Shown one piece after another: positions 35,613 through 45,030 of a stretch of DNA of 64,000 nucleotides. Origin of the DNA: Schizochytrium sp. TIO01 (Eukaryota; Sar; Bigyra; Thraustochytrida; Thraustochytriidae). The stretch is from the NCBI GenBank assembly GCA_004764695.1, contig SMSO01000032.1, positions 7,460,668-7,524,667 on the forward strand, given 5' to 3'. How positions within the stretch are numbered: the stretch's first letter is position 1; every line of letters begins with the position of its first letter. The notes below the pieces were generated by a model. That model saw only the letters and a program-made list of their open reading frames with translations, did not search any database and was not told the DNA's origin. A program made the position numbers and the translations under genes.

Positions 35613-37224
35613 AATTATCATGATTATTAAGTTTTTAATTAAAATTCAATTCTAAAAACAAAGCCATCTCTTTAACAGGGCAATTGATGTACACAAGAAG
35701 AAACCAAAAAAGCTGACCAAGAGTAAATAAAAAAAGTACGAAGGATTCAATGAGACACCATTCTTGTGACTTGGGTCTATAAAAATATAAAGGCTATTGG
35801 TTTTAGTTTCAATTTTTTAAAAGAAAAGGAAAAAAACTATACCCTTTCTTAAATATCAATATGGAAAAATACTATATTTTAATTAAAAAAGCCTTTTACG
35901 GTTACTTTGATCTAGGTACCTAATAGCACTGTCTTAGATAATAGGTATGTCGACCTTTTGGCCCGTTTTCTAGCAAGATTAAAATTTTAGCTCTTAAAGA
36001 AATAATACGAGTGCTAAAGGGGATCCAGGATGAATCCATCCGCGCCGGCGGCGGAGAATCGTCGTGTACTCCGGTCGCGCGCTGTTGTGATATAGTTGAG
36101 GAAAAGGCTGCCGCTGCGATGGATGCGAACTGGAGCAGAAAGAGGGTAGATTTCTCTAGCTGGGCAGCATTGATACGGCGAGTGATCATGAAATGAGCTC
36201 CGAGCTGGCTTTGCTTGCTGATTGTTTAATATATCCTGCATTTTTGTTTTGCACACGTGCCAACAGTGAAAATCAATCAATATATATATATAGGAAACAC
36301 GGATCATTGCAAATTTCCCAAATTCTAGGGTTTCCTTCGCACGAAATGAAAGCTCATGTCCCATTCTCTCGATCAAACTTGTAACACTCGTCTAAAGCTT
36401 GGCTGTAAGTTTCTGCTGCTTGGTTCAATCGGTTCGACTTCAACCTTGGGCTTTCTCAAATTAGATGCAGCAAGTTGATACAATAGGTTTCTTGAAATAA
36501 GATTGCCAAAGAAACTTTCTAGTAGAGATAAATGCAGTATTCGTGGCGACTCCACATTCGTCCAAAAGGACAACTTCTTTTGCACAGTTGGAAATTGTGC
36601 ACAGACTCCAATAATCCTTGCAAAAAGTGAAACAATAGTATAGTAGCTATTTTGATTGTTGCGATGGTAGTACCCACCTACATACTTCATAGTTTGTATT
36701 TTTATTTACTTTTCACCTTCAAACTTATTTTACTTCTTTTCTGATACATTTACCGCCTAGACCATGTACTAGGTACCTCGAAAGCTCTGTCTGTTCGTAG
36801 CTTCGACAGCCAGTGTCTGTCGATTGACGAAGCCGCGCTTGGCATTTATAAACCCAAGCAAACGAGGTCTATTTCTGTAATCGCAAAGAAGCCTTGAGAT
36901 CTACAGTTAGGGCTAGGTTTGTGATCTCTACCTACCTCGTGATCATGACCTTGATGTTTTGTTCCCAGAATAAAGAAAACGAATTCTCGACATTGACTAA
37001 GATTGCGTCGCACCTTTCGGTTCGAAGGAAATGCATTTTTATCTATTTTCTCCTTTTAGAAATAGAATCGTTGTTGTTCATTTAAAGAAAGATGTAAATA
37101 AATTACATGAAATAAGTCTTTATACTATATTTCTTTTAATTTAGTTAATTATAAAAGTTAAGAATAAGAGGAAACTTATGAAGAAATAAGCTGTTGTTCT
37201 TTATAGTTTAACTCTGGCGAAAAA

Positions 37225-37395
37225 GGGGACAAAGACATAGACGTTTTCACCTCCGATGATCCGTCGAGATGTTTGCAGATGCTCGCGGGGCTCCTGGCTG
37301 GCCTTGATGCGTGCTCGCTGCTCCGACCGCGCGAGAAACCCCGCACGAGGGCTGTGATTGTTAAACCAGCTCGAGAGAATTTAGAGGGTCCCTAG
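37225..37395. other. GC-rich island in AT-rich spacer, function unknown
   Basis: About 170 bases that are clearly more GC-rich than the flanks, with complementary blocks (GCGGGGCTCC versus GAAACCCCGC, and CTCGCTGCTC versus CGCGCGAG) that could pair. There is no long ORF. Could be a structured RNA gene, a CpG-type regulatory element or a gene fragment; it does not match tRNA, U3 or SRP RNA signatures that I checked by eye. Confidence 0.3.
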
Positions 37396-37452
37396 CCGGC
37401 GTTTTCAAAGTATTATTACATAATTAATACATAGAATGAAGATTGTCAATTT

Positions 37453-38028
37453 TTAGTTGCTGCGCATGGAAGTTGAAGGTACTACCCTACTATATACCCA
37501 GTTGCTCAAGAACAGGATAGATTTATCGCAAAGGCCTTTCCAAAGGAAAAGGTACTGACTGCTATAACTTCTTACCGCGAACAGGCCACTCTGCGATGAT
37601 GGAAGTGAATGAAGGGAGCTTGGAGATGGTAAAATGTGAATATTATGGGATATTGAAAGGCTACTGAGTGATTTGCACACGGCCGGTTGCTGGCAATGCC
37701 ATAGGAAAAGAAGCTTCAGCAGATTGATTCTCGTTTCGTTCGCCCCGCCGATTGACTGAGTCTGTCCGATGTCCTCCCTTTGCTTAAAAGATAAGACAAA
37801 ATAGTCGAGAAACAAAAAAATAAAGAAAGAATAGTAAGTAGGTACTATAAACAAAAGAACTCCGAATAGCATTCGCTCGGATCCAGCTGTAGCTTGCTTC
37901 AGACGGCCTAGAAGGCCCCGAGGGAAGGAGCCGCACTGGGGATGGCACTGCCTGCATCCAGCAAAGTGTCTCACATACACCAAATGATAAATATGCCATG
38001 CCTTAATGCTTGCAATTTCCATTTCCAT
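37453..38028 (-). CDS. Doubtful hypothetical ORF with hydrophobic segment
   Basis: The open frame spans about 201 codons from a GTG; the first ATG gives 191 residues, starting MEMEIASIKAWHIYHL. It is longer than other ORFs in this non-coding tract. One strongly hydrophobic stretch (LLFIVPTYYSFFIFLFLDYF, about residues 60-82) could be a membrane segment, and the C-terminal half is Ser/Leu-rich. There is no recognised family, and a second frame on the same strand is also open here, which argues for chance. Treat as unproven. Confidence 0.2.
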   Translation of the reverse strand: MEMEIASIKAWHIYHLVYVRHFAGCRQCHPQCGSFPRGLLGRLKQATAGSERMLFGVLLFIVPTYYSFFIFLFLDYFVLSFKQREDIGQTQSIGGANETRINLLKLLFLWHCQQPAVCKSLSSLSISHNIHILPSPSSLHSLPSSQSGLFAVRSYSSQYLFLWKGLCDKSILFLSNWVYSRVVPSTSMRSN

Positions 38029-38058
38029 GCTTTGTTTTGGCTGTAAAAAGATGGACAC

Positions 38059-39783
38059 GTTTTTATATACACATTAATTAATTAATAATAATAATAGTAA
38101 ACAATTTTAAAATATCTACGATAAGAAAGTGTATACTTCCACCTCGAACTTAGTTTCCGCAGTTAGTGCTGAAGGACTTACTCTAACTCTACAGCCTCCC
38201 ATTCATAGCCTCGAGCTGAGTTATTTTCTAGTTCTCCTTGTTGCAGGTACTCCTAAGAGTTGAAACAGGACACGTTGCTAGTCAACTTGGCGAGCCTAGG
38301 ACGCGCAAACAATATGCTCAAACTAACTTACAAACAAAATTCTTAAGTACTACTTGAAAAATAAACAAATGAATGAAAAGTAAAAGCGTCTTTAAAAAGA
38401 CCAAATTAATAAATAAAAATTAATGAGGGGAGGTAAAAAAGAAAAAAAGAAAGAAAGAAAGAAAGTCTCGGGCACGTGCACGAGAAGAAAATGTGCTCGC
38501 TCGAAATAACAATTTACTTCTTCATCGAAATAAACGAAAGTCCTAAACATGAAGCAAAGCAGATCCTACTGCAAGTCATTACAATTCAATCGATGTGTTC
38601 GTTCAGTTCGTAGCAAGCCAGTTGGCAAGCCGCAGTAGGCATCAGATCAGGCTTGCCGGAAACGTTAGATGAAAATAACCAGGAGCTTGGCCCACGCCGT
38701 CGAGTCATCGCAAACATCAAGCCTGCCAGAAATCAAAGATCGTAGCACGAGTCACTCTCTCGAAACTAAATTCATTCACACGCTCGGTTGCGAATCAATT
38801 TCTTTATTTGATCGCTAAGGAACTACTAACCAACCAGGTCTACCAGTATTGAGCTATTTTCTGTTTAGTTTTTGCCCTTTTGCCTTTCTGCGTGGAAGCA
38901 CTCTTTGCTTTCCTTTTTTTTTAAAGGTTCTGTTAAATCAGATCTGTCTCGAAAAGTTTAAACCTGACGCAAAAGCGATTTGATTATGATGCCAAGAAGA
39001 CAGCTCACAGAGGGGCTAGGCAGCGAGCTACGAGGGCCTGAACGAGCTATGTATTACTTGGGCCATCAGATTTTTCATTATTTCTTAATCTGCCATTTTA
39101 TTTTTAATAAGTGGCATTAAAGTTATCATCATCTCCATAGTTATTATTCCTAATCACAAATATATATGACTGGTGGTGATAGTAAATTAAAGGCAGTTTA
39201 GTTCGGACCAGTCGGAATCATACCCTGTGCTCGCACAGAGGTGGTAGGTAGGTAGTAGTAATGGACACATTCTTTTCTACCAGCTCGTGCACGAGCACAA
39301 CTTTCATAAATGGAAGAGAAGAAGTAGAAACAACAAAAAAGGTCAGAAAAGTTTCCCCTCTCCCAATAACAACTTTGTACCTTAGAGATTATCGTAAGCG
39401 CTCTCTTTCACTCACCCTCCTTTCTGTCTTTTTCCATTTTGAAACTAAAACTTTAAACTTTAAACTTAAATTTTTCGTTCTATTTTTGTTTTCTTTGCCT
39501 AAAAGCACTTGCCGCGAGCCAGGCAAGCAGCCCAGACAGGCCCACGACCAAAACCCTATCGTCCCCGGCAGTGCGCTGGAGGTCTGTGCAGGCCACAGAC
39601 TTATTCGATTAGTTTAATTGATCATAGAACTAAAGAGGATAGGAAAACAGTCCACTGACTGGTGCTGGAGGGTCTTATCTTGCCCTGCTACGCAGCGCTC
39701 TCAGCAAAAACCTAACTTGCCAACAATACAACCACACGAAGAAGAGACGGCAGCTCTTCGCGGAGACAACAGCAGCTAGGATC
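38059..39783. other. Upstream region of receptor 3
   Basis: About 1.7 kb, AT-rich, with a (GAAA)n tract at about 38441-38465. A 118-codon ORF at 39261-39617 starts with ATG but lacks any domain and lies just before the receptor, so it is more likely leader sequence than a gene. The last 170 bases are less AT-rich and probably 5' UTR. Confidence 0.4.
38441..38465. repeat. (GAAA)n microsatellite
   Basis: Tandem GAAA units read directly from the sequence, in non-coding DNA. Confidence 0.9.
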
Positions 39784-42345
39784 ATGTGGTCTCTGAGAAA
39801 TGCTGTGGCGCTTGCCACAGTCTGTGCACTTGCCATCGTGCAGAGCACACAGGCAACCTATGGCGTTTGTGAAACTTGTAATGACTATGTTTTACAGCGC
39901 GTATGCCGTGAAGAGGACGTGAGCACCGATCAATATGCCACTAACTCAACAAATTTCAATATTGGTGTCCTGCGGAGTTTCACTGGTGATGGAAGCGAGG
40001 ACCTTTCAGTAATGTGCGCTTACAACAAGGCACTTTCAGACTTTTACAGCACTTCGAGCTTCAGCGTCGGCCTTGTTTGGCTCGACTCTGATAGCGACGT
40101 GCAAGGTGGTGCACAGGCCGCACTCTGCATGAACAAGGCAGGTGTAGAAGTTGTGGCTGGTCCAAAGACAAGCACTGTGGCCGAGGGAGCATCCATGATT
40201 GGTAACATCTATGACCTTAACATGGTTGCTGCAGCTGCAACTTCCCCACTTCTTAGTGACACATCTGATTATGCATACTTTTCTCGTGTAATTCCTTCTG
40301 ATTCTTATCAAGGATCTTTGCTTGCAGAGTTGGCATACGCTCTTGACTGGCAGAAAATTGCTACAATTTCAATCCCCACCAACGCCTACTTTTCTGGTAT
40401 CACAGACGCCTTCACAGATCGTGCAGAGGAGTTGGGAATCTCACTTACAACTTACACACTCCAGGAAGACTTCACAGAATCCAAGATTCGCGAACATCTG
40501 GAGGATATCAAGAGCTCAGGTATTCGTATTATCATGGCTGCTATGAAGCCCATGCATACCACATTGACTATTGCTTCTGAGCTCGGCATGCTCGAAGAAG
40601 GCTGGGGCTGGCTTACTACCGAGACTGCCATTTCTATTCTCGAGAGCAACATCTGGAATCTAAATGAGACTTACCTCGAGAACATGGATTCTCTTCTCAA
40701 TGGAGTCATCGGTCTCGTCCCAGCTATGGATACCACCTCGACTGTCTATGCTGAATGGCAAGATTGCGTTGCGGACAACTTTGAAATCACTGACACTACG
40801 TCCATGTACTATGGCATTGGTGACATTGTGAACAAGTCCTACGACAACATGACCGAGGCTCTTGAGGAAGCTCAGGTCTTCTGGAATGGGTACATGTATG
40901 ACGCTGTTTATTTCACCATGAAGGCTCTCAGTGGCCTCTCTGAGTCTGAACTCACGAACGCTACTGCTGTACGTGAGGCTATTCACAAGACCAAGGTCAA
41001 CGGCACTTCTGGTTCCATTAAGCTCAACAGCGATGGCGACCGAATTGGTGCGCAATATGAGATTGGAAATATTTACAACCTCAAGTACAACGTCGTTGGT
41101 ACCGTGAACTCTAGCAACCCGACTTACGATATTTCCGAGTTAGCCCTTGTCTTCCCTGGAAATGTTACCACTATTCCTATCGATTATGTCATGGACTGCA
41201 GTCTCACTGATGACTATAACCAGAGCGTGACTGACTGTCAAGGTAAATACCGCACCGTCACCTATACTCAAAACTCTGCTGATTCAATCCGTTACTGTGC
41301 AGATGTTGATCCCTTTGAAGTCAAGTGCGATTATGCTTTGTTTACCGATGCCAGTATGCCTCTTGTCGTGGTGGGATTTGTCATCGTCGTTACTTTTAAC
41401 GTTATCCTCTTTGTACGCTGGAACCATAAGGTGATCCGACTCTCTCAGCGCGAATTCCTTCTCATGATGATGACTGGTGCTTACATTGCTTTCATCGGCT
41501 CCCTCCTCTCTATTGGTTCCCTTGACGACTTGAAATGTGCTTCTCTGCCTGCATTTACTGCCGTCGGATATGTGCTCATGTTTGGACCTTTATTTGTGAA
41601 GTCTTGGCGCGTCAGCGTTCTCATTCGCAACAAAAAGCTTAAGCGCATGAAGATTACCAACATGTCACTTTACGCGCGCATTGCAGTCCTGCTTGCTATT
41701 GTTATTATTGTTCTTATTGTCATGTACATTGTCGACCCTCCCCATCTTACGACAGACTCGGAGCCGACAACTCTTTCAGATGGTACGATTGCGCTTGTAC
41801 CTTTCACTACCTGCAGCGTCAACAGCAACACCATGAGTCTTGTTCTCATCTTCGTGCTTGCTATGATGACGGCATATGGTTGCTTCGTCTCTTACACAAT
41901 TCGCAATGTCAGTTCTGAGCTCAGTGAGGCTCACTGGATTTTCTTGTCGGTATACAACGGTGCTGTGCTTTCAATTGTTACACTCGCAGTGGTTCTTGGC
42001 ATTGACCTCAACTATGCCCAGCTTCACCTTTACGCTACGCTTGGTATTGTCTTGGTTTGCATTGTCACTGTAAGCCTAATTATGATCCCGAAGCTCATCA
42101 ATATTCACAAGAATGTGACTGTTGCTAGTTCCTCTGAGGGCATGACCTTCGGAAATGGATCAATGACTAACTCCAAGGAGTCCAACGGTATCACCGCTTC
42201 GATGTTTGAGCGGACACTGTACCCTGGTGACTCGTCCTACGAAGGTACTTATAAGGACGGCTCTGTTGTTGAGACTACCCTCATTAGGCCACCGCCTATG
42301 TCCGAGGCAGTCACGCCGCCGCCCATGCCTCACACACATGCTTAA
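39784..42345 (+). CDS. Class C (GABA-B-like) G-protein-coupled receptor, paralogue 3
   Basis: An 853-residue paralogue of the receptors at 15.7 and 24.8 kb. The signal peptide spans about 1-24. The cysteine module at 29-41 is one residue shorter (CETCNDYVLQRVC). The flytrap domain spans about 58-475 with GNIYDLNMVAAAATSPLLSD and WGWLTTETAISIL, then CADVDPFEVKC and seven helices from about 515 to 775. The loop block SYTIRNVSSELSEAHW and SVYNGAVL are kept. The tail (about 780-853) is longer and ends in a proline-rich segment with two PPPM motifs, possible SH3- or WW-type ligands. Third codon positions strongly favour C and T (CTC, GTC, ATC, TCC), unlike paralogue 1, suggesting stronger selection for expression. 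The ligand is unknown. Intact and intronless. Confidence 0.93.
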   Translation: MWSLRNAVALATVCALAIVQSTQATYGVCETCNDYVLQRVCREEDVSTDQYATNSTNFNIGVLRSFTGDGSEDLSVMCAYNKALSDFYSTSSFSVGLVWLDSDSDVQGGAQAALCMNKAGVEVVAGPKTSTVAEGASMIGNIYDLNMVAAAATSPLLSDTSDYAYFSRVIPSDSYQGSLLAELAYALDWQKIATISIPTNAYFSGITDAFTDRAEELGISLTTYTLQEDFTESKIREHLEDIKSSGIRIIMAAMKPMHTTLTIASELGMLEEGWGWLTTETAISILESNIWNLNETYLENMDSLLNGVIGLVPAMDTTSTVYAEWQDCVADNFEITDTTSMYYGIGDIVNKSYDNMTEALEEAQVFWNGYMYDAVYFTMKALSGLSESELTNATAVREAIHKTKVNGTSGSIKLNSDGDRIGAQYEIGNIYNLKYNVVGTVNSSNPTYDISELALVFPGNVTTIPIDYVMDCSLTDDYNQSVTDCQGKYRTVTYTQNSADSIRYCADVDPFEVKCDYALFTDASMPLVVVGFVIVVTFNVILFVRWNHKVIRLSQREFLLMMMTGAYIAFIGSLLSIGSLDDLKCASLPAFTAVGYVLMFGPLFVKSWRVSVLIRNKKLKRMKITNMSLYARIAVLLAIVIIVLIVMYIVDPPHLTTDSEPTTLSDGTIALVPFTTCSVNSNTMSLVLIFVLAMMTAYGCFVSYTIRNVSSELSEAHWIFLSVYNGAVLSIVTLAVVLGIDLNYAQLHLYATLGIVLVCIVTVSLIMIPKLINIHKNVTVASSSEGMTFGNGSMTNSKESNGITASMFERTLYPGDSSYEGTYKDGSVVETTLIRPPPMSEAVTPPPMPHTHA

Positions 42346-43264
42346 CTCTCTTCGTTCGAGTGATGCATTGACCACGCGCAAACGATGTGTCGGCAATTAT
42401 GTCTCGTGTTTCTCTGTGTTTTTGCCGACGTTTGCTCCTGTGTTGCTTCTGTAAAGAGGAAATTCGCATGCATGCATTCACTTTGCACAAGGTCAGAATC
42501 AAAATAACCCTTGTAAAGTTCAAGGTCGAGCCTTTCGTATGTATCGGACTCCCTTTCTCGGGACCGAGATTTCTGGGCTGAGCATTTCTTACATTTACTA
42601 AGAAATAGCTTTCCTTGCGGCTGTTTTTCTAAAGTCGAACAAAACGAGCCTGCCACTGACCATGCTATAATCAATCCTCTGACACCCCAAGGTCTCGGTC
42701 CAAATCTTTGAGGTCGCGCTGCTATCCCTTTCCGAAGGACATGTTTTCATCGACCTTCCTGTTGTGATAAATTAAATTAGTATAAGACAATTTATTCTGT
42801 GAACAATTTGCGTTACCTGTCCTCTTTTCTTGTGTGCCTAGATACAAATCAGAATGCGAACTTTGTAATTCTCAGCCATGCAAAGCAATTTCGAAGCCAA
42901 TGTATAGATTAAGAACACTACCCATTGTACTGCCGCTGATGAAATGATGCTAGTCTTTGACATGGCAAAGTTCTAGTTTACTGCGTACTATAACTAAAGG
43001 TGCGAATAAAAAATAAAGTGCCAGTGCGCTCCTTTCATAAAAAAAAATAATAATATAAGGAAAATAGTAATTATTCCCTGTTTCTTTGGAGTTTCTTTCG
43101 TCCTCGTGCAGTGTCCAAAACCAGTTTCCTCATAGGGGTCGCTGTGACCGCTGCAGCTGACGTGACTGGGGGGGCGGTTGTTCTGACACGTACTTTTATT
43201 TTCGCCTCATTTGCGGCGCACTTGCTAAGTCTGCTGAGGTGAGGTGAAGGTTTTATTGTCAGTG
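42346..43264. other. Intergenic between receptor 3 and aspartic protease
   Basis: About 0.9 kb with no supported gene. It presumably holds the receptor 3' UTR and the protease promoter. The last 200 bases are GC-richer and include GAGGTGAGGTGAAGG. No clear motif. Confidence 0.4.
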
Positions 43265-44629
43265 ATGTTGCGGCCGCAACTCTCAAAATATGAATTCCAA
43301 GGACGGCCGCGGTGCCTGCGGCCACAGAGACTCTCTGTGCTCAATGTATTTCCTCTTCATGGCTTGGCTCTGCTGGTGGTTTTTGTACTTGCTACTGTCG
43401 CTAACCCCTCCTCAGCAGCTCTGACGACGCGACTTGAGTTGAAGTCTCCGTCGCAGCTGGATCTGATGGCCCTTCAAGAGCAACAAAAGAACCTTGGGCT
43501 CAAAGCTGCAGGCGAGACGAGCTTCGAAGCTGTTTTGCAGCGTAAATCGAAGTTCCTATCGACTATCAATGCGACTGTTGGTGGGCAGTCATTTGCATTT
43601 GCACTGGACACAGGTAGCGCCAACACCTGGATCACGACCACCTCGTGCTCATCTGTGGCATGCGGATTCCATCCCAATTACGACCCATCAAAGTCCACAA
43701 CGCTTACCCAAGACCCAGAGGCCGAGCCCATGGTGATCACCTTTGGAACAGGCGAGATTGAGGGAAGTTTAGCGAAGGACACATTTCGTATTGAAACTCT
43801 GGACAGCGCAAGTCCTATTGTTGTTGCAGACCAAGACATTCTTCTAGTTACAGCGGAGGTCGGCAAAGGATTTCAGACGGATGACTTTGAAGGCCTCATT
43901 GGCCTTGCATTCCCTGCTCTGGCTGTGGAAAACTCCACAACATTTCTGGAAAATACGATTGCTCATGACTTGGTTAACAAACCGCAGTTCTACTTCTTCC
44001 TTGGACCTAGCGAGCAGTTTTTTGTAATGGGAGAGCCAAGTAATTTTAAGGACCAATACCTAGGGAACGATATTGTTTATCACCCTATAGCTGAGCAGTA
44101 CTACTGGGCCATCAGTTTTGATGATGTGCTTTTTAATGGCGAGTCTCTTTTGACAGACGAAATTCGTTCGCAGTCGTGCGCTCCGACCGGATGCAAGCTT
44201 GTCTTCGATTCCGGAAGCACCTTCAACACTATGCCCGGACCATCGTACGCTGAACTTTCCCGGCGTCATCATACGATATGCAATGGTGCACAAACAAACT
44301 TCACGGTGTCATATGTGATAAATGGAACCATTTACGAGTTCACATCAACGGATGTCACCACCATATTGAGTAATTCTTCTGCAAGTGAATGCCCAGTTCT
44401 CTTGTTCAGTCAGATCGATGTTCAGAATGACCACGGCCCAGTCTTTGTAGCAGGCCAGGTATTTCTTCGGAAGTTTCTCACCATATTTAATTATCAGACA
44501 AGTCAACCTACAATCGGACTAGCCCCTCTCAACATTGCGTACCACCATGGCGCCTCTAAGCAGTCCACTTCCCTACGTCAAATCTTATTGAGTCAACTAA
44601 GGCAAGAGCACGGATCTCGAATGCTCTAG
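43265..44629 (+). CDS. Pepsin-family (A1) aspartic protease, secretory
   Basis: A 454-residue endopeptidase of the pepsin/cathepsin D fold. The frame is open from a GTG seven codons earlier; the ATG at 43265 with G at -3 is chosen. A basic N-terminus precedes a hydrophobic core (LALLVVFVLATVANPSSA, about 34-51), a signal peptide or signal anchor directing it to the secretory pathway. A propeptide-like region runs to about 95. The first catalytic motif is DTGSANTW (Asp115) and the second is VFDSGSTF (Asp315). The flap reads VITFGTGEIEG with Phe at about 160 where pepsins have Tyr75. Four to six N-glycosylation sequons and paired cysteines fit an extracytoplasmic enzyme. No C-terminal membrane segment. 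Lysosomal/vacuolar or extracellular digestion is inferred. Confidence 0.92.
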   Translation: MLRPQLSKYEFQGRPRCLRPQRLSVLNVFPLHGLALLVVFVLATVANPSSAALTTRLELKSPSQLDLMALQEQQKNLGLKAAGETSFEAVLQRKSKFLSTINATVGGQSFAFALDTGSANTWITTTSCSSVACGFHPNYDPSKSTTLTQDPEAEPMVITFGTGEIEGSLAKDTFRIETLDSASPIVVADQDILLVTAEVGKGFQTDDFEGLIGLAFPALAVENSTTFLENTIAHDLVNKPQFYFFLGPSEQFFVMGEPSNFKDQYLGNDIVYHPIAEQYYWAISFDDVLFNGESLLTDEIRSQSCAPTGCKLVFDSGSTFNTMPGPSYAELSRRHHTICNGAQTNFTVSYVINGTIYEFTSTDVTTILSNSSASECPVLLFSQIDVQNDHGPVFVAGQVFLRKFLTIFNYQTSQPTIGLAPLNIAYHHGASKQSTSLRQILLSQLRQEHGSRML

Positions 44630-45030
44630 ACGATCACTCACTCACCTTTATCACTACACCACTACACATACGATTATGTAAACTATTTGTTTTAATTTAA
44701 ACATAAGAAGAGAGATTTAAAGTCCGAAAGGAGACATCTATTTGCATGGCTCTTATTTCAATCAAATAAGAGCATCGTGTTTTCTAAAAATAGACTGATA
44801 TTAAAGTCTAGTGCATCTCAAACACATATGTCCACGGTTAAACAGAAAAATTGAAGCAACATCATCATCAACAGATACAAAAGACAAATACCTCAAACCC
44901 GTAGCAAATCAATTTTACGTGATTAAAAAAAAATGAAAGAAATGCCAGATACTCTCCAAAAAAGGCGCAGGACCATAAATAATCAAATGATTCACAAATT
45001 ATAAGCAAGGAAACTTTCTGTTTTGTTTAT
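44630..45030. other. Convergent spacer between aspartic protease and the 2003-residue gene
   Basis: Short AT-rich 3' flank shared by convergent genes. It contains A-rich stretches and no ORF of note. Confidence 0.4.

Larger units (their letters stand above)
28239..37452. other. Long gene-poor AT-rich interval
   Basis: About 9.2 kb without a supported gene. ORFs are short (120 codons or fewer) and without domains. It contains a 20-A run (31399-31418), a (TAAA)n tract (about 34024-34045), a (TTA)n tract (about 35577-35612), an AT dinucleotide run near 36278, and a compact GC-rich island at about 37225-37395. No tRNA or rRNA recognised. Either this is ordinary repeat-eroded spacer or it holds short spliced or non-coding genes I cannot see. 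Confidence 0.45.

Noticed and set aside
37260..37300. U3 snoRNA or SRP RNA in the GC-rich island (GATGATC and GGAGCAG seen)
   Set aside because: The other required boxes (U3 boxes A, B and D; SRP tetraloop and 5' domain) are missing.
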